Source of the DNA: CAZNQW01 sp964575225
Lineage (GTDB): Bacteria; Chloroflexota; Anaerolineae; JAAYZQ01
Assembly: GCA_964575225.1 (NCBI GenBank)
Contig: CAZNQW010000211.1
Span: 1-6,832, forward strand
DNA: 6,832 bases
Reading direction: 5' to 3'
Under the pieces are notes generated by a model that ran no database searches, was not told the DNA's origin, and saw only the letters and a list, made by a program, of their open reading frames with translations. Numbering within the stretch: the first letter of the stretch is position 1; every line of letters starts with the position of its first letter. Made by a program: the position numbers and the translations under genes. This document shows positions 5,911 through 6,832 of the stretch, one piece after another.

Positions 5911-6832
5911 TCGATTTCCACTCCTGCCTCGGTCGTCCCGTCCCGAAACCGCACACTGGAGATAAAGGCGTCCTCCAACGAGGGCGCAATCACGTCCATC
6001 CCGCGCACGGTCACCCCGGCCGATGCCAAGACTTGGGCAATCTCGCCCGCGCGCGCGCCCAGATCGGCCCCCACCACATGGATCAGCGCCCCATACAAGG
6101 CCACCTCCTCAAAAATGCCCATCTGGCGCAACACCGGGATGGCTCGCACCGGCTGCTCGCAATCGATCTCGAACACCTGGCCCCGCATGCACGTCTCTTT
6201 GACCACAGCCGGCGAACCTTGGGCCACAATGCGCCCATGCTGGATAAAGGCCAGACTCTGGCAATGCTCCGCTTCATCCATATAGTGGGTCGTCACCATG
6301 ATCGTCGTTCCGCCTTTGGCCAGATCGTACAGCAGATCCCAAAAGGCCCGCCGCGAAATCGGATCCACCCCGGCCGTTGGCTCGTCGAGAAACAGCATCT
6401 CGGGCTCGTGCAAAATGGCGGCGCCCAAGGCCAGTCGCTGCTTCCAGCCTCCCGCCAGGTTGCCGGAGATCTCTCGCTCCCTTCCCTCCAACCCGGCCAT
6501 GTGCAGCACGAACCTTTTTCGCTCGCGCAGCGTGCGATTGCCCACGCCATAGGTCCGCCCATAGAAAGTCAAGTTCTCGTCCACCGTCAGATCGTTGTAG
6601 AGGCTAAACCGCTGCGACATGTACCCGATCCGTTTCTTGACCTCCGCCGTCTGCCGCACCACGTCAAAACCCAAGACCGTCGCCACACCTGACGTCGGCC
6701 GGATCAATCCCAACAACATCCGAATGGTCGTCGTCTTGCCGGCGCCGTTGGGCCCCAAAAAGCCATAGATCGCCCCCCGTTCAATGGCAAAGCTGATGCC
6801 ATCGACCGCGCAAAAGTCATCGAAATACTTGG
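5907..6832 (-). CDS. ABC transporter ATP-binding protein, YbhF-like (5' end beyond window)
   Basis: The frame is open to the right edge, so 307 residues are visible and the start is missing. It reads in as KYFDDFCAVDGISFAIERGAI, the usual opening strands of an export ATPase. Numbering from the window edge: Walker A GPNGAGKT (26-33), Q-loop Q73 (YMSQRFSLYNDLTVDEN), signature LAGGWKQRLALG (from 125), Walker B MLFLDE (145-150), D-loop GVDP (154-157) and switch histidine H182 (TTHYMDEAEHC). All catalytic residues are present; the signature has Ala where LSGG is usual, as in YbhF-type proteins. Residues from about 215 form the C-terminal regulatory domain, ending with APSLEDAFI. It couples ATP hydrolysis to ABC-2 type permeases, which are not in the window. 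The C-terminus overlaps the first adaptor by ATGA. YbhF proteins often hold two ATPase domains in one chain, so this could be the second half of a fused protein. Confidence 0.93.
   Translation of the reverse strand, partial: KYFDDFCAVDGISFAIERGAIYGFLGPNGAGKTTTIRMLLGLIRPTSGVATVLGFDVVRQTAEVKKRIGYMSQRFSLYNDLTVDENLTFYGRTYGVGNRTLRERKRFVLHMAGLEGREREISGNLAGGWKQRLALGAAILHEPEMLFLDEPTAGVDPISRRAFWDLLYDLAKGGTTIMVTTHYMDEAEHCQSLAFIQHGRIVAQGSPAVVKETCMRGQVFEIDCEQPVRAIPVLRQMGIFEEVALYGALIHVVGADLGARAGEIAQVLASAGVTVRGMDVIAPSLEDAFISSVRFRDGTTEAGVEIE

Noticed and set aside
6756..6758. TTG at 6758 as the start of the ABC ATPase
   Set aside because: It would begin directly at Walker A. The frame stays open to the window edge and encodes the expected opening strands of the ATPase, so the gene is truncated by the window.

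Overview
The window looks like one end of an assembled contig from an environmental bacterium of about 60% GC. The first 38 bases are Illumina adapter, so biological sequence begins at base 39. The style of the proteins (a YbhF-like export ATPase with tandem HlyD adaptors, a DUF350 membrane protein, and a large winged-helix-rich protein that fits no family I can name) reminds me of Chloroflexota, Anaerolineae in particular. That placement is inference, because no rRNA or universal marker gene is present.

Layout. (a) Bases 39-141 hold no gene but contain a hairpin that probably ends the minus-strand operon beside it. (b) Bases 142-2177, minus strand: a two-gene operon of a 529-aa protein and a 140/141-aa protein. 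Neither is recognised. Both seem to contain winged-helix-like segments, and the large one also has beta-rich regions. (c) Bases 2178-2362: a compact divergent control region with a near-consensus extended -10 promoter in each direction and an 8-bp direct repeat overlapping both -35 boxes. (d) Bases 2363-3152, plus strand: a two-gene operon of a DUF350-type membrane protein with an internal duplication and a small DUF2007-like soluble protein. (e) Bases 3149-6832, minus strand: an ABC export operon in the order ATPase (5' end cut by the window edge), HlyD-family adaptor, second HlyD-family adaptor. Successive genes overlap by ATGA, which implies translational coupling. The ABC-2 permeases normally needed must lie beyond the right edge.

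How the genes work together. The exporter ATPase would power inner-membrane permeases, and the two paralogous adaptors would extend the transport path outside the membrane; the substrate cannot be read from sequence. The divergent pair in (b) and (d) shares one control region, so the uncharacterised winged-helix protein could regulate itself and the DUF350/DUF2007 pair. The least described part is the two-gene module at 142-2177 with its divergent control region. No CRISPR array, transposon, tRNA or rRNA was seen.
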